Assembly (NCBI RefSeq): GCF_029238425.1
Contig: NZ_JAQWGB010000013.1
Coordinates: 1 to 34,825, forward strand
Length of the DNA: 34,825 nucleotides
Source of the DNA: Flavicella sp.
Lineage (GTDB): Bacteria > Bacteroidota > Bacteroidia > Flavobacteriales > Flavobacteriaceae
Reading direction: 5' to 3'
Every line of letters starts with the position of its first letter. Position 1 is the first letter of the stretch. Made by a program: the position numbers and the translations under genes. The notes beneath the pieces were generated by a model. It saw nothing but the letters and a program-made list of their open reading frames with translations, was not told where the DNA came from and made no database searches. Positions 15,684 through 25,134 of this stretch are shown in pieces.

Positions 15684-18600
15684 TTAGTTAATGACAATCT
15701 TTTTTGTCATAATAGAACCATTGGAGAGGTGTACGGTAATATAGTAAACACCATTTTTGAAGTTTTTTGTGTCAATAGGTCTTGCTGATTTCTGCTGATA
15801 TACTTTTTGACCCAAGCTATTGAACAGTTCTACCATAGCAACCTTATTGTTTGATTCATTTACCATTAAATTGATAAAAGAATTAGTTGGATTAGGATAA
15901 ATGATAAGGGGATTTTCCAAGATTACATCCTTAGCACTTAAGTTTTCCGAACTATTAAAAAAGTTCACATCAGAGATATAGAATATTCCATTTCTATTGC
16001 TAGATGAATGAGCAGTGTTATTACTTTGGTATTTAAATGCCAAGGTAAAATTAGAACTATTGATAGTAGAAATATCTAATAGAGATTTTAAATAAACAAG
16101 ATTGTCTTGATTATCATTATTTGCAATATTACCAAGTTGATTGGTAACGTCTGTCCAAGTTGCAGTGGTTACATCATCAATATAATCAGTGGAGGTTAAG
16201 ACGGATAACGAGGAGGTGCCTCCATTTGCATATCTAGATTCCGTCCAAAATGAAATATATTTTTTGGTATCATTCTCATCAATATAAGGGTTTTTACTTG
16301 AAAGATCCACAGAAGTTAACGGAATCCATACCTCCAATTCGTAATTTTGACTTGAAGTTGTCCCAACAATAGAAATCGCTTTTTGGTCCCTGTTTTCGTT
16401 AGTCGGAATACGAACAGTTGGTCTCGCTTCATCAAACTCTCCATTAGAATCATTATAATCAACAATATCTGAAATGGTTTTTCCAAGATTTGATTCTAAT
16501 TGCCCATCGGTGTTTTTTACAATCTGCACATCAAATCCTCTATTACCACTGTTGTATCTAAAGTCCTCATAAAAGAAAGAAGGGTAATATGGGTTGTATA
16601 CACCTGAATACAATTCAATATCCACAGGTAGTCCATCTTTTAAATCTACTTGTAGGATTGTTTCATTCACACCTGCTGTTATTTGTACATTTCCTCCAGA
16701 AGCTGTGTTTAAAGTCCAATCTCCATTTAGTACCAAGCTGGTCGTAATTGACTGACTGGCGCCATTATCGTTCGCGAAATTTAAATCGGGTTGTACCATT
16801 GATAAATTTAGATTGTTTCCAGCGGATTCTGTGATCACAAGACAAGGAGTGTCATTACTTTTTATGGGAGTTGTAGTTCCATATGCTCCGTTTTGAAATA
16901 ACACATATCCATATTTTGAATTGTATTTTACAATATGGGCAGTTGCATCTTTTTGAATGACCTCATAGAAAAAAGGAGTTTCTTTTTCCATTTCATTTGA
17001 GAAACTTTCCATATCAGCGGCAGTTGTTCCAGGAATGATAACATATTCATATCCTTGATCTGTTGGTGCTGTACTGTGATTGATATAAGCCGAAGCAAAA
17101 TTACCGGTGGTCATTATTGGAGTATTATCCGGGGTTTCTTGACCATCTTCCATTGGGGAAGATTGTGCTTTTCTTTCAATTACAATTTCACCTCCTTTTT
17201 TGATATAATACCCTGTGTTAAAAGTATCTAATATCCAATGATTGTTTTCTGAAGATAATGGAGAAGGTGCGTATGGGAATGTAGTTGTGTTATTATTATC
17301 AATGAAAATAGGAGTACTAGTGTTATTTAATTTGTTTTGAAACAGGTTTGTAGCTGTGATATTACTATTATCGTTGTTGTTTATATTGGAACCCAGACAA
17401 ATGATTTTTCCACCAAAACAAAAAGTAGACTTTTTAAAGGTAAAAGTAGTATTGTATGTTGATGTAACATCTTTTTTACCCTCTAATACATCCTTCTGGG
17501 TAAAATCCATTCCAAAGATACCGATGTTTCCCTCTAATTTATTGTCCACATAATAATTTGCTTTAGAGCCGAATCTTAAACTCGCAGAAAAATTAGAATC
17601 TGTTTTTTCATCTTGTCTGTTTATGGCAGCTTTTAAGTCGTTCCAAGACATGTGAATACTAGTAGTTCCGGGAGGCATATTCCAATTCCATCCGTTGATA
17701 TCAAATCCAGAATTTACATGTCCTCCTGGATACATAATTTCCACGGCTCCATAGCTTTGGTAGCGTCCGTATCGATTGTCTTTGGTGTAAATTTCAGTCC
17801 CCCAAAAATATTTGTTGAACCCCTTTATATCTGCCACCCAATTGTCTTGTCGATATACTCCTAAATTAGAAAAGTTAATCTGCCAAAATCCGTTTGGTGG
17901 TGTTTCTGCTGGGTAAGAATTTGTATCGCTATCGGATCCTTCTATATAATTGTATGCAGCAACCAATTGTTCATCAACCGGGGCTATCAGACCAAGGTGT
18001 TTATAGGCACTAGTGATAGAAATATCATTCAAAGGAGATCTTCCTGAAAGAGAATTGCTAAAGTTATCTTTTGACATTACAACTCTGGCAACTGAAAGGA
18101 TTTTTTTGAAAACGTCTCTTTTTTCAGAAGAAATACCAAACGTGCTACTTGAAATATAATTTGCCGCTTGAGAAAGACTTTTGTAGGAACCAAATGCATA
18201 TTGTGGATAAAATACATTGTGATGGAAACCGGTATAATCTACCTTAACTCCAGTTTTTTCTTTGGCATAGGTAGTTAGCCAAGTTTGAGCGTAATTCCTA
18301 AATCCTTTTAAATATTGAATTTGTTCCGCTTCCGTTGATTTGTACAAGCAGGCCCCTAATAAGGGAAGAGATCTTGTCAGCGCATCGTCCATATTGCTAT
18401 CATGCGCGGTTGGATGCCAAATGATATCTAAAGCAGCATACCATTCAACCATTTTTTGTGATGCATTCCAAAGCCCTGCATCTTCTAATTCAGATTTCAT
18501 TAAATGAATAGATTTCGCAACGTTTCTAAATCTATAACCTATATGATGAATGGTTTCTACTAGACTACCTTCTGCATAACCTTGATCTAATAAATATCGA

Positions 18601-19541
18601 ATGGAATTAAGAAAATAAGTTAGACTTGTATTGGTGTTATTGTGCTTGTAATCTCTTGCTAAAACATGAATAAAATCATCCACAACAGCAATCGATTGAC
18701 TATCGGAATAATCTGTTCCATATATTGGGACCCCTGTTGTGATGCCATTAGCATAATTGATTTCTAGACTTTGATATGCCGCAATCGCTGTGTTTACAGC
18801 ATCAGTACCAGGTTTGTTACTTAAAATAAAATCATTATATTCTTGTTTTACTTTAGCAAGATCATTTTTTTCCTGTTCCGTCGGATTTTCATCTAAAGGC
18901 ACCGTTTTGGGTAGAGATTGAAAATAAACGATATCTCCCCAATGCTCATTATTATTAGCATTTATAAACGTTAACTGATAATCAGGAGCCCTTGAAGTGT
19001 TTCTGTCCATGGTATAATCGATGTAATCAAAATACATGGTTCCACTGCCCGTAGAGGGAGCTTTGATTTTTAGAGTTCTGATATCATCATTACTTTTGGC
19101 TCCACTCATTTCATTTTTATAACTTGCTGATGCCGCTCTCCAACCTGTAAAGTTTAAATAAAAATCATAGTTAAATTGAGTGGCATTGTTATTGTCTTGA
19201 AATTCGAATTGAAAAGCTGCATTATCAATAGCTTGTTCTGAATAAATCCACATTCTAAACATGTTTTTATAATACTCTAAAACTTCCTCTTTGACCAAGC
19301 CATTTTGATGCAAGTTAGACACGGTTAAAACATCATTGGCATTCCAGTCCCATTGCAAAGATTTTTTACCAAGTTTATAATGTTTGTCGGATATAGTTAA
19401 AGAGCCTGAGGAGGCGGACCAATTATTTGGAACTTCCGCTGTCTCAAAAGATTGATCTTGCGAATAGATTTTAAAGTCTGCTAAAAATACACTTATACAA
19501 ACGAGTATAATTAGAGGATTTTTAAGATTATTTTTTTTCAT
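15684..19541 (-). CDS. PL8 polysaccharide lyase, chondroitin sulfate ABC lyase-like, with binding module and T9SS tail
   Basis: This 1285-residue protein has a signal peptide (about 1-28), a full ABC-lyase-like PL8 region (about 29-985), an extra module (about 988-1196) and a type A T9SS sorting domain (about 1210-1285, IYPNPTNSFINL to TKKIVIN). Catalytic residues are retained: His441 and Tyr448 in GFHHNVFYPQYAF, Arg501 in LSGRSPL and Glu583 in WGTEIYTKDNRYGRY. The extra module starts FFYEDFRYNSGNRGFDVQIV and matches the module of the 14055-15530 protein. Outer-membrane export through T9SS suggests it makes the first cuts in the polymer outside the cell. The shorter PL8 protein would then act in the periplasm. 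Substrate fine structure cannot be read from the sequence. Confidence 0.93.
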   Translation of the reverse strand: MKKNNLKNPLIILVCISVFLADFKIYSQDQSFETAEVPNNWSASSGSLTISDKHYKLGKKSLQWDWNANDVLTVSNLHQNGLVKEEVLEYYKNMFRMWIYSEQAIDNAAFQFEFQDNNNATQFNYDFYLNFTGWRAASASYKNEMSGAKSNDDIRTLKIKAPSTGSGTMYFDYIDYTMDRNTSRAPDYQLTFINANNNEHWGDIVYFQSLPKTVPLDENPTEQEKNDLAKVKQEYNDFILSNKPGTDAVNTAIAAYQSLEINYANGITTGVPIYGTDYSDSQSIAVVDDFIHVLARDYKHNNTNTSLTYFLNSIRYLLDQGYAEGSLVETIHHIGYRFRNVAKSIHLMKSELEDAGLWNASQKMVEWYAALDIIWHPTAHDSNMDDALTRSLPLLGACLYKSTEAEQIQYLKGFRNYAQTWLTTYAKEKTGVKVDYTGFHHNVFYPQYAFGSYKSLSQAANYISSSTFGISSEKRDVFKKILSVARVVMSKDNFSNSLSGRSPLNDISITSAYKHLGLIAPVDEQLVAAYNYIEGSDSDTNSYPAETPPNGFWQINFSNLGVYRQDNWVADIKGFNKYFWGTEIYTKDNRYGRYQSYGAVEIMYPGGHVNSGFDINGWNWNMPPGTTSIHMSWNDLKAAINRQDEKTDSNFSASLRFGSKANYYVDNKLEGNIGIFGMDFTQKDVLEGKKDVTSTYNTTFTFKKSTFCFGGKIICLGSNINNNDNSNITATNLFQNKLNNTSTPIFIDNNNTTTFPYAPSPLSSENNHWILDTFNTGYYIKKGGEIVIERKAQSSPMEDGQETPDNTPIMTTGNFASAYINHSTAPTDQGYEYVIIPGTTAADMESFSNEMEKETPFFYEVIQKDATAHIVKYNSKYGYVLFQNGAYGTTTPIKSNDTPCLVITESAGNNLNLSMVQPDLNFANDNGASQSITTSLVLNGDWTLNTASGGNVQITAGVNETILQVDLKDGLPVDIELYSGVYNPYYPSFFYEDFRYNSGNRGFDVQIVKNTDGQLESNLGKTISDIVDYNDSNGEFDEARPTVRIPTNENRDQKAISIVGTTSSQNYELEVWIPLTSVDLSSKNPYIDENDTKKYISFWTESRYANGGTSSLSVLTSTDYIDDVTTATWTDVTNQLGNIANNDNQDNLVYLKSLLDISTINSSNFTLAFKYQSNNTAHSSSNRNGIFYISDVNFFNSSENLSAKDVILENPLIIYPNPTNSFINLMVNESNNKVAMVELFNSLGQKVYQQKSARPIDTKNFKNGVYYITVHLSNGSIMTKKIVIN

Positions 19542-19576
19542 TTAGTTTTTAATTAGTTCGATTAAGGTTGAATCCA

Positions 19577-19643
19577 TAAAATTAAAAGTAACGCGTGGCA
19601 TAAATGGGGGGTAGTTTGGCTTTATGGGAGGGTAAAAATGTTC
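19577..19643 (-). promoter_or_regulatory. Shared-type PUL promoter of the larger PL8 gene
   Basis: On the minus strand GAACATTTTTACCCTCCC (19626-19643) and GCCAAACTACCCCCC (19606-19620) have their TACCC cores 21 bp apart. A 21-bp gap leads to TAATTTTA (19577-19584), 35 bases before the ATG. Confidence 0.6.
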
Positions 19644-19653
19644 GAAAACATTT
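19636..19653 (-). terminator. Possible weak terminator overlapping the stop of the 19652-21313 gene
   Basis: On the minus strand AAATGTT and AACATTT form a 7-bp stem around a TTCG tetraloop, followed by a short T-run. It overlaps the stop codon and also the distal box of the next promoter, so the symmetry may belong to either. The stem is AT-only apart from one pair. Confidence 0.35.
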
Positions 19654-21313
19654 ATTTGCTGAGCCTAATCGCTAACTGAGTACTGTATAAAGGAATTACT
19701 TTTTTAGTAATGTTTAAAGCCTCTACATAAATATAAGCATCTTCTCGATTATTTGAGGTATGCTCAATGCTTAATCTGCAATTCGGAGTTTTGGATCTAA
19801 TGGCAACTACATTACTTCGAAGGTATTGCTTATGACAATCTATATGCATTTCATTATTAAATTGTTCGGGGTTTCTCCAGATCCAAGAATAAAAAAGCTC
19901 GTTGTATTTTCCATCTTTCCAACCTTGCATTTCAATATCCCAAAAAGTATTGAATTCTCCAGCATGCGGTAAATTTTGTGGAGCACCTCCTCCAGCAATT
20001 TTTTCAATATTGGTTATGTTTTCAAATAAGTTGTACATAGGTGGACAAAATCCGGGGTTTCCAATTCCATGCAGGTCAATCGTAGAGGGGTATTTGAATT
20101 GAATATTTCGAAAAACATTACCGAAAGAACAACCTTCTAAACTAGGACCATGTGTCATTTGGCTTTGAATATTAATGTTTTGCACAAGGTTATCTGAAGA
20201 GTGATACATTTTAGGAGAATAATGACCTTTTTTTCCTGTGATAAGGATGTTTTCGATGGTGACATTTTTACTATTCACAAGATGGGTAGTTTGTGTATAA
20301 TTATCTATGTGAATGTCTCGAATCCATCCATTTGCGACTCTATGTAAATTGATAGCTCCCCATCCGTAATCCATCTCTCTGTTTAGATGATGTTTGTATT
20401 TACCATTCCATGCAGATTTGAAATAAAAATGTTCTACACCTATATTTTTAAGCATAGGTATAACGGTTATCTGGGGATTGAATTTTTTATTTAATTCCCT
20501 TCTTGTAGGTTGTTTGATCAACAGGGTTTGAGGATCAACAATACGGTCCACTTCCACTAACCATTGAAAAGATCTAGCTTTTTCTTTTCCAGCTTCTGTA
20601 TAGCTTTTTTGAAAATCTTCAAATACTAGAGGTTGCATTAATTCGTGCATTAAGTTTCCATTTGCACTTGTGTTTTGAAGAGAAATGATGATATAGTCTC
20701 CGGTTGAAATATTTTCAGTTGAACCTACGGGTATAAGTGTGGCATTACTAGGAATGCTTGTTGTGATATTTGTAGTCGAAGGCATGGAATCAACATGAAA
20801 AAAACTATGGGTATCATGTAAATTTAGACCACTATGAAAAACAAAAGGAGACAACCAAGGGCTATCCGTTTCCTCCTGATTTGTGGGGCTTCCACTTAAA
20901 ATGACCGTTCCCGTTTTAGAGGAACCAGCACCTCTTAGAATAATATTACTATGGTTTATGTGTACAATATTAGTTTTATTAGGGGTAGAATTAACTAAAA
21001 AAGTACCATTGGGGAATTTTACAATTCCTCCATTATTATTCCCTGCTGCTTCAATGGTTGCATTAATCGCTTTAGTATCATCAATTGAATCGTTCGGTAT
21101 TGCACCAAAATCCAATACATTAAAAGCATGTAAATCATCTTGTATAGGAATGTTTGTTTCTCCGTATTCATAACCTGCATAGGAGTAATCAGGTAGATTA
21201 GAAGAGATCCCTTCTTTTTTGAATTTTTTTAAAATTCTAGGCTCAAAACCATCCATTGTAGGTTTCGTACAACTAAGAAATATGCAAAAGATTGAAATGA
21301 ACCAGATTTTCAT
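19652..21313 (-). CDS. Beta-helix (pectate lyase-like, DUF4955-type) lipoprotein, candidate lyase or epimerase
   Basis: This 553-residue protein begins with a short lipoprotein signal (lipobox FLSC, Cys15). A beta-helix opening follows, with LPDYSYAGYEYGE near 40-52 and FNVLDFGAIPNDSIDDTKAI near 64-83, as in pectate lyase-3 and epimerase-like proteins. Repeated coil-like segments follow (GWGAINLHRVANGWIRDIHI near 317-336). The C-terminal region carries GGGAPQNLPHAGEFNTFWD near 441-459, which I associate with DUF4955. It is a paralogue of the 23573-25129 protein in the same operon. It starts 11 bases after the sulfatase stop. I cannot assign a reaction. Uronic-acid polymer cleavage is the likeliest role given the neighbours. 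Confidence 0.82.
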   Translation of the reverse strand: MKIWFISIFCIFLSCTKPTMDGFEPRILKKFKKEGISSNLPDYSYAGYEYGETNIPIQDDLHAFNVLDFGAIPNDSIDDTKAINATIEAAGNNNGGIVKFPNGTFLVNSTPNKTNIVHINHSNIILRGAGSSKTGTVILSGSPTNQEETDSPWLSPFVFHSGLNLHDTHSFFHVDSMPSTTNITTSIPSNATLIPVGSTENISTGDYIIISLQNTSANGNLMHELMQPLVFEDFQKSYTEAGKEKARSFQWLVEVDRIVDPQTLLIKQPTRRELNKKFNPQITVIPMLKNIGVEHFYFKSAWNGKYKHHLNREMDYGWGAINLHRVANGWIRDIHIDNYTQTTHLVNSKNVTIENILITGKKGHYSPKMYHSSDNLVQNINIQSQMTHGPSLEGCSFGNVFRNIQFKYPSTIDLHGIGNPGFCPPMYNLFENITNIEKIAGGGAPQNLPHAGEFNTFWDIEMQGWKDGKYNELFYSWIWRNPEQFNNEMHIDCHKQYLRSNVVAIRSKTPNCRLSIEHTSNNREDAYIYVEALNITKKVIPLYSTQLAIRLSK

Positions 21314-21324
21314 GAGAACAGTTT

Positions 21325-22890
21325 TTATTGATATGGAATTAGGTCACTATATTTTTTGTTTTGATACCAAGGATCATTCGTTTTCTTTAATAACTCACTC
21401 AGAGTAGTAAGAAGTTTATCGGTTACTTCAGGTTGTTCTGAGGCAAGAATTTGATGCAATTGGTAAGGATCTTTTTCATTATCATAAAAGAAAACGGATG
21501 CCACTGAAGTTGCTTTTTTATTATCCCAAGGTTTTTTGTTTTCTTGTACGCAGAAAGTATATCTATTCGTCTGTACGCCACGTGAATTGCCAAGCATAAT
21601 TAGAGCCGCTTCAGGCTTTTTTAGATCAGATTTTGAAGGAGCTGTTAGTAAGGATGCGTAATTGGTTCCTTCAATATCATTTGGGATGTCTTTATCAATA
21701 CCAGCTAATCCCATCACAGTGGGTAAAACATCTGGAACACTCATAATTATATCTGAAATACCTGCATCAACACCTTCGGGCCAGTGCACTATAAAAGGGA
21801 TCGCTAAAGATTCTAATTCGACAACGTTTTTCCCAGTTAAACCATGACTTCCTAACATTTCTCCATGGTCGGAGCTAAATATTACAATAGTATTATCTAG
21901 TTCTCCAGTTTTCTTTAATTCTTCTAATACATAACCGATATATTTGTCAGCGCTTGTAACATTTGCATAATAATGTCTTGCATAGTTTGCAATAGTAACA
22001 TCAGCATTTTTTCTAACCACTAAGTCCTTATCAATATGAGGATATTTGTCTGTATCATAATGTTCATGCAAAGATTCCATATCTGTATTGGCATCATCCC
22101 ATGGATTGTGAGGTGGATTCATGGACCAGATCATACAGAAAGGTTTGTTTGGATCTCTGTATTTTTTATTGTGTAAATAAGAAATAATTTTTTCAGCCTC
22201 ATTTTTTGCAGAAAACATTTTGGGTAGATGTAATTCCCCATCTTTCTTCCCTTCAATAGCATCCGGATCATTTGAATAAATTCTTGGATTGAAATGTTCG
22301 TCTTTCAACGCTTGATAAAAGTATTCGATTCCATGCCTTTTGTCACTTGGTACATATGTATCATATTTATTTACATGATGGCCTCCAGGGGCTTCTGTCG
22401 TTCCAACATAATTCCCGTTTTTATCAAATAAAGGATCGTTTTTTAGCCAATGGCATTTTCCAAAATAGGAGGTGTTGTAACCTGCTTCTAAAAACAAATC
22501 AGGAATGGTGCTAATGTCGTCTTTTAAGCTGTGTTTTCTTCCTATTTTACAGTTATTCCATATTCCGTTTTGCTCGGGATATCTACCTGACATAAGCATT
22601 CCTCTATAGGGACTGCATAATGGAAAATTACTGATGGCATTAGTGAATACAATTCCGTTTTTAGCCAAACCATCTATGTTTGGGGTAACGACAGGGTCAG
22701 ATTTCCCTTTGACAAAATCTTTATAAGGGGCTTCTGACCAAAATCCTGCGGAATAACGACGTAGTTGATCAGGGAATATGATCAACACGTTAGGCTTTTT
22801 ATCTGATGTCTCTAACTTTGTTTTTTTCTGAGAACTACAAGATAAAGTTAAAATTGTAAGTGTGAAAAGTGAAAAATATTTTAAATACAT
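21325..22890 (-). CDS. Family S1 sulfatase, lipoprotein
   Basis: This 521-residue arylsulfatase-type protein removes sulfate esters from the glycan or its oligosaccharides. It has a lipobox LTLSC (Cys18). The N-terminal metal site is NVLIIFPDQ (Asp41, Gln42). The formylglycine signature CSPYR is at 92-96, with Cys92 the residue to be converted by a sulfatase-maturating enzyme not encoded here. A second metal-site block is FSSDHGEMLGSHG. It lies between the CBM96-like gene and the second beta-helix gene. A terminator-like hairpin stands before it, so its expression may depend on read-through. The S1 subfamily and the sulfate position it attacks cannot be told from the sequence alone. Confidence 0.95.
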   Translation of the reverse strand: MYLKYFSLFTLTILTLSCSSQKKTKLETSDKKPNVLIIFPDQLRRYSAGFWSEAPYKDFVKGKSDPVVTPNIDGLAKNGIVFTNAISNFPLCSPYRGMLMSGRYPEQNGIWNNCKIGRKHSLKDDISTIPDLFLEAGYNTSYFGKCHWLKNDPLFDKNGNYVGTTEAPGGHHVNKYDTYVPSDKRHGIEYFYQALKDEHFNPRIYSNDPDAIEGKKDGELHLPKMFSAKNEAEKIISYLHNKKYRDPNKPFCMIWSMNPPHNPWDDANTDMESLHEHYDTDKYPHIDKDLVVRKNADVTIANYARHYYANVTSADKYIGYVLEELKKTGELDNTIVIFSSDHGEMLGSHGLTGKNVVELESLAIPFIVHWPEGVDAGISDIIMSVPDVLPTVMGLAGIDKDIPNDIEGTNYASLLTAPSKSDLKKPEAALIMLGNSRGVQTNRYTFCVQENKKPWDNKKATSVASVFFYDNEKDPYQLHQILASEQPEVTDKLLTTLSELLKKTNDPWYQNKKYSDLIPYQ

Positions 22891-22907
22891 AGGAGTTGGG
22901 TTGAAGT

Positions 22908-22934
22908 AAAAAGGATGAGTAATCTCATCCTTTT
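22908..22934 (-). terminator. Intra-operon terminator or attenuator before the sulfatase gene
   Basis: AAAAGGATGAG (22909-22919) and CTCATCCTTTT (22924-22934) form a perfect 11-bp stem with a 4-base loop. On the minus strand it is followed by five T. It lies between the CBM96-like gene and the sulfatase gene, only 18 bases before the sulfatase start, which leaves no room for a full promoter behind it. Confidence 0.75.
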
Positions 22935-22957
22935 CAAAAGTTTTTTGGAATTTGAGT

Positions 22958-23554
22958 TTATTCTATCATCAAATAAGAAGCAACTTTAGGCGATTGCTCT
23001 TTAGATGGGGCCATAGAACTAATTTTATTGAAATTAGAATTTACCAATGCCAAAGTAATTTTTCTGTCTTTTTTACCATTAAAAAGTTGACTTACAATTT
23101 TTGCATCCAATTCAATTTCTAGTTTTTGATTCTTTCCATCCAACGACTGAGGAACTTCCATACTTGCTACCAATTCACCTAATTCTAAAGCACCAGACCA
23201 AGTAATAGAAAGTTCACGCCACTTATCATTTTCAACAGCATAGATTTCTAAATTAAATGTAGCTTCTGGCTGATTATCGTCTTTATATACTTTTAAGGGA
23301 ATATGAAGAGTTACTTTATCAACACTTTTTAACTTTTTCGGCGTTTCGAATTTTAAATATGTGATACGAGCGTATTTAGAATCAGCATTAGAGTTGAAAA
23401 TTCTTAAATTTTTTGGTGTGCTTTCACCAAAAGCCGTGTCAGCTGTATTCCCTCCTTGAATAAAGGCATCTTCCTTAACGATTAATTTTTGACTTTGACT
23501 TTGCGCTCCAAATGAAAATGCAGCAATGGTAAGTAGTGTTACTATTTTTTTCAT
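22958..23554 (-). CDS. DNRLRE/CBM96-like secreted protein
   Basis: This 198-residue protein has a signal peptide (about 1-19, cut near AQSQS) and a single beta-sandwich domain. The sequence runs VKEDAFIQGGNTADTAFGES, then ARITYLKFETPK, then VTLHIPLKVYKDD, LEIYAVENDKWRELSITW and a closing SYLMIE. This is the pattern of DNRLRE domains, some of which are carbohydrate-binding family CBM96. No catalytic residues are expected. Standing alone in an operon with beta-helix proteins and GH88, it probably binds the acidic glycan in the periplasm or at the surface. It starts 18 bases after the beta-helix gene and is followed by an internal terminator. Confidence 0.82.
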   Translation of the reverse strand: MKKIVTLLTIAAFSFGAQSQSQKLIVKEDAFIQGGNTADTAFGESTPKNLRIFNSNADSKYARITYLKFETPKKLKSVDKVTLHIPLKVYKDDNQPEATFNLEIYAVENDKWRELSITWSGALELGELVASMEVPQSLDGKNQKLEIELDAKIVSQLFNGKKDRKITLALVNSNFNKISSMAPSKEQSPKVASYLMIE

Positions 23555-23572
23555 GATATAAATATTTTAAGG

Positions 23573-25129
23573 TTATTGATGTTTTTGGATCCAGTTTGGC
23601 AGTTTCCCAAGTCTTAATTTCAATTGTTCTTCAAATAAAGATTCTGGTTGTACAGGATTCCCTATACTTTCTGCAATTTGTACTTCATTTTTATTGAAGG
23701 TAGTTGGTTCACCATGAAACCCGACAATAATAGGGGGTACTATTCGCCAATACCAAGAATCAGTTGCTACAAATCGAAAATCGTTAGTAGCAGGGCTTGT
23801 TTGTTTGTAGTTCCAAAGAACTAAATAACGTCCATGGTTTGGTAAATTCTGACGAGCTCCACCGGCACGACCAGCAAAAAATCCACCTTCAATATTATCA
23901 AATAAGGTGCATCTTGGCTGAGAGGCATGTGATTCAAAAGAAGTATGGGCAGGATATTTACTTCTCCAGATAACAGTCGCAGAGGTACTGCCTCCGCCAA
24001 CTCCGACCGCATGATGCATCCCAGCTTTATCATTTACTTTCGCAATTAGGATACCCGTAGAACCACCCCCTGCATCTACAGAGCTATGACCTATGTTGCC
24101 TTCTATGGTAATATTGATAGCAGTACTATATGCTGCTTGTGAAAACCCCAAAGGATTCGTTACGTTTTTGAACGTGCAATTTCTTACCCAAGAATTTACA
24201 GCTCTAGAAATTTTTAGAATTCCCCAACCACTATCATCCTCAGCGGATCTATGATGTACAAATTCTTTGTCCCAATTCCCTTCAAAGCGCATGTTTTCAA
24301 ATCCTAAGCCTTCAGAATGGGCGTAGCTATAAATTTGCCAACCATGTTTTTTCTCAACGTTGTAATGAATTGGTTCAAAAAAGGTAATTGTTTTTCCTTT
24401 AATGGAAGCTATCTGATGACGTTCGTTTACTTGAACTCCTTTGTTGATAATAGTTTTCCATGCATCTTCAACTTCCAAAGGAGCATTGTCGGCTTGCACC
24501 AATTTTTTATCGTTGTTGATCAGTTTAAGAATGATCCAGTCTCCTTTTTTTAATTTTGAAGGATCTTTAACTTTTAATTGGAAAGTTTCTCGTTTTGCAT
24601 TGGAGGTAACTTCTGTTAATAGCCTATCAGATCCTCCAGCGCTCGTTTGAATTGCGCTTGGGCAACTGTACATTTTTTTAGGGTCTTTTGGAGGTAAATC
24701 ATTCATAAAATGAAGGATGGAGCCATTCTCACCGTCTCCTTCTCCTTTAAATATAATGTTAGAAGATTTTATGATGATTTGACTTTGATCATCAGAATCT
24801 GTATTGATATGATATGTGCCTTTCGGAAAAAAAACAATTCCTTTTCTGTTTTTGATAGCTGCTGCAATTGCTTTTTTAATGGCTTCCTTATCCGATTTGG
24901 AGTCAGAAGGAACAGCACCAAAATCGGTAACATCAAATGTTTTATAAGTGACATCTGGAATTTCTACTTCGCTGTATTTATAACCGGCATATGAGAAATC
25001 GGGAAGAATTGCCTCTTTTCCATTTTTTTTTGCAGTAACAAAATTTTCCCATGTTGGAGAAGTTTGCCCATAATGTGCAGTCACGCTGAAAACGGTGATG
25101 AAAAATAAATATAAGTGTTTTGTTTTCAT
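23573..25129 (-). CDS. Beta-helix (pectate lyase-like, DUF4955-type) secreted protein, candidate lyase or epimerase
   Basis: This 518-residue protein has a signal peptide (about 1-22) and no lipobox. The beta-helix begins with ILPDFSYAGYKYSE near 41-54 and FDVTDFGAVPSDSKSDKEAI near 65-84. A glycine-rich stretch follows (VDAGGGSTGI near 351-360 and HAVGVGGGSTS near 373-383). The DUF4955-type C-terminal block has RAGGARQNLPNHGRYLVLWN near 421-440. It shares this architecture with the 19652-21313 protein, but the two have drifted far apart and differ in anchoring. The gene begins five bases after the GH88 stop. An uncharacterised lyase for the same polymer is plausible. I cannot point to catalytic residues with confidence. 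Confidence 0.82.
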   Translation of the reverse strand: MKTKHLYLFFITVFSVTAHYGQTSPTWENFVTAKKNGKEAILPDFSYAGYKYSEVEIPDVTYKTFDVTDFGAVPSDSKSDKEAIKKAIAAAIKNRKGIVFFPKGTYHINTDSDDQSQIIIKSSNIIFKGEGDGENGSILHFMNDLPPKDPKKMYSCPSAIQTSAGGSDRLLTEVTSNAKRETFQLKVKDPSKLKKGDWIILKLINNDKKLVQADNAPLEVEDAWKTIINKGVQVNERHQIASIKGKTITFFEPIHYNVEKKHGWQIYSYAHSEGLGFENMRFEGNWDKEFVHHRSAEDDSGWGILKISRAVNSWVRNCTFKNVTNPLGFSQAAYSTAINITIEGNIGHSSVDAGGGSTGILIAKVNDKAGMHHAVGVGGGSTSATVIWRSKYPAHTSFESHASQPRCTLFDNIEGGFFAGRAGGARQNLPNHGRYLVLWNYKQTSPATNDFRFVATDSWYWRIVPPIIVGFHGEPTTFNKNEVQIAESIGNPVQPESLFEEQLKLRLGKLPNWIQKHQ

Positions 25130-25134
25130 TTGAT

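Noticed and set aside
9244-19541. Calling the locus a plain chondroitin sulfate PUL
   Set aside because: The PL8 type and GH88 fit, but no N-acetylgalactosamine catabolic gene is present, and the beta-helix, DUF6250-like and deoxyhexonate genes are not explained by chondroitin sulfate alone.
23821-24033. A minus-strand frame inside the first beta-helix gene
   Set aside because: It is an alternate frame of a gene with clear family features and has no features of its own.
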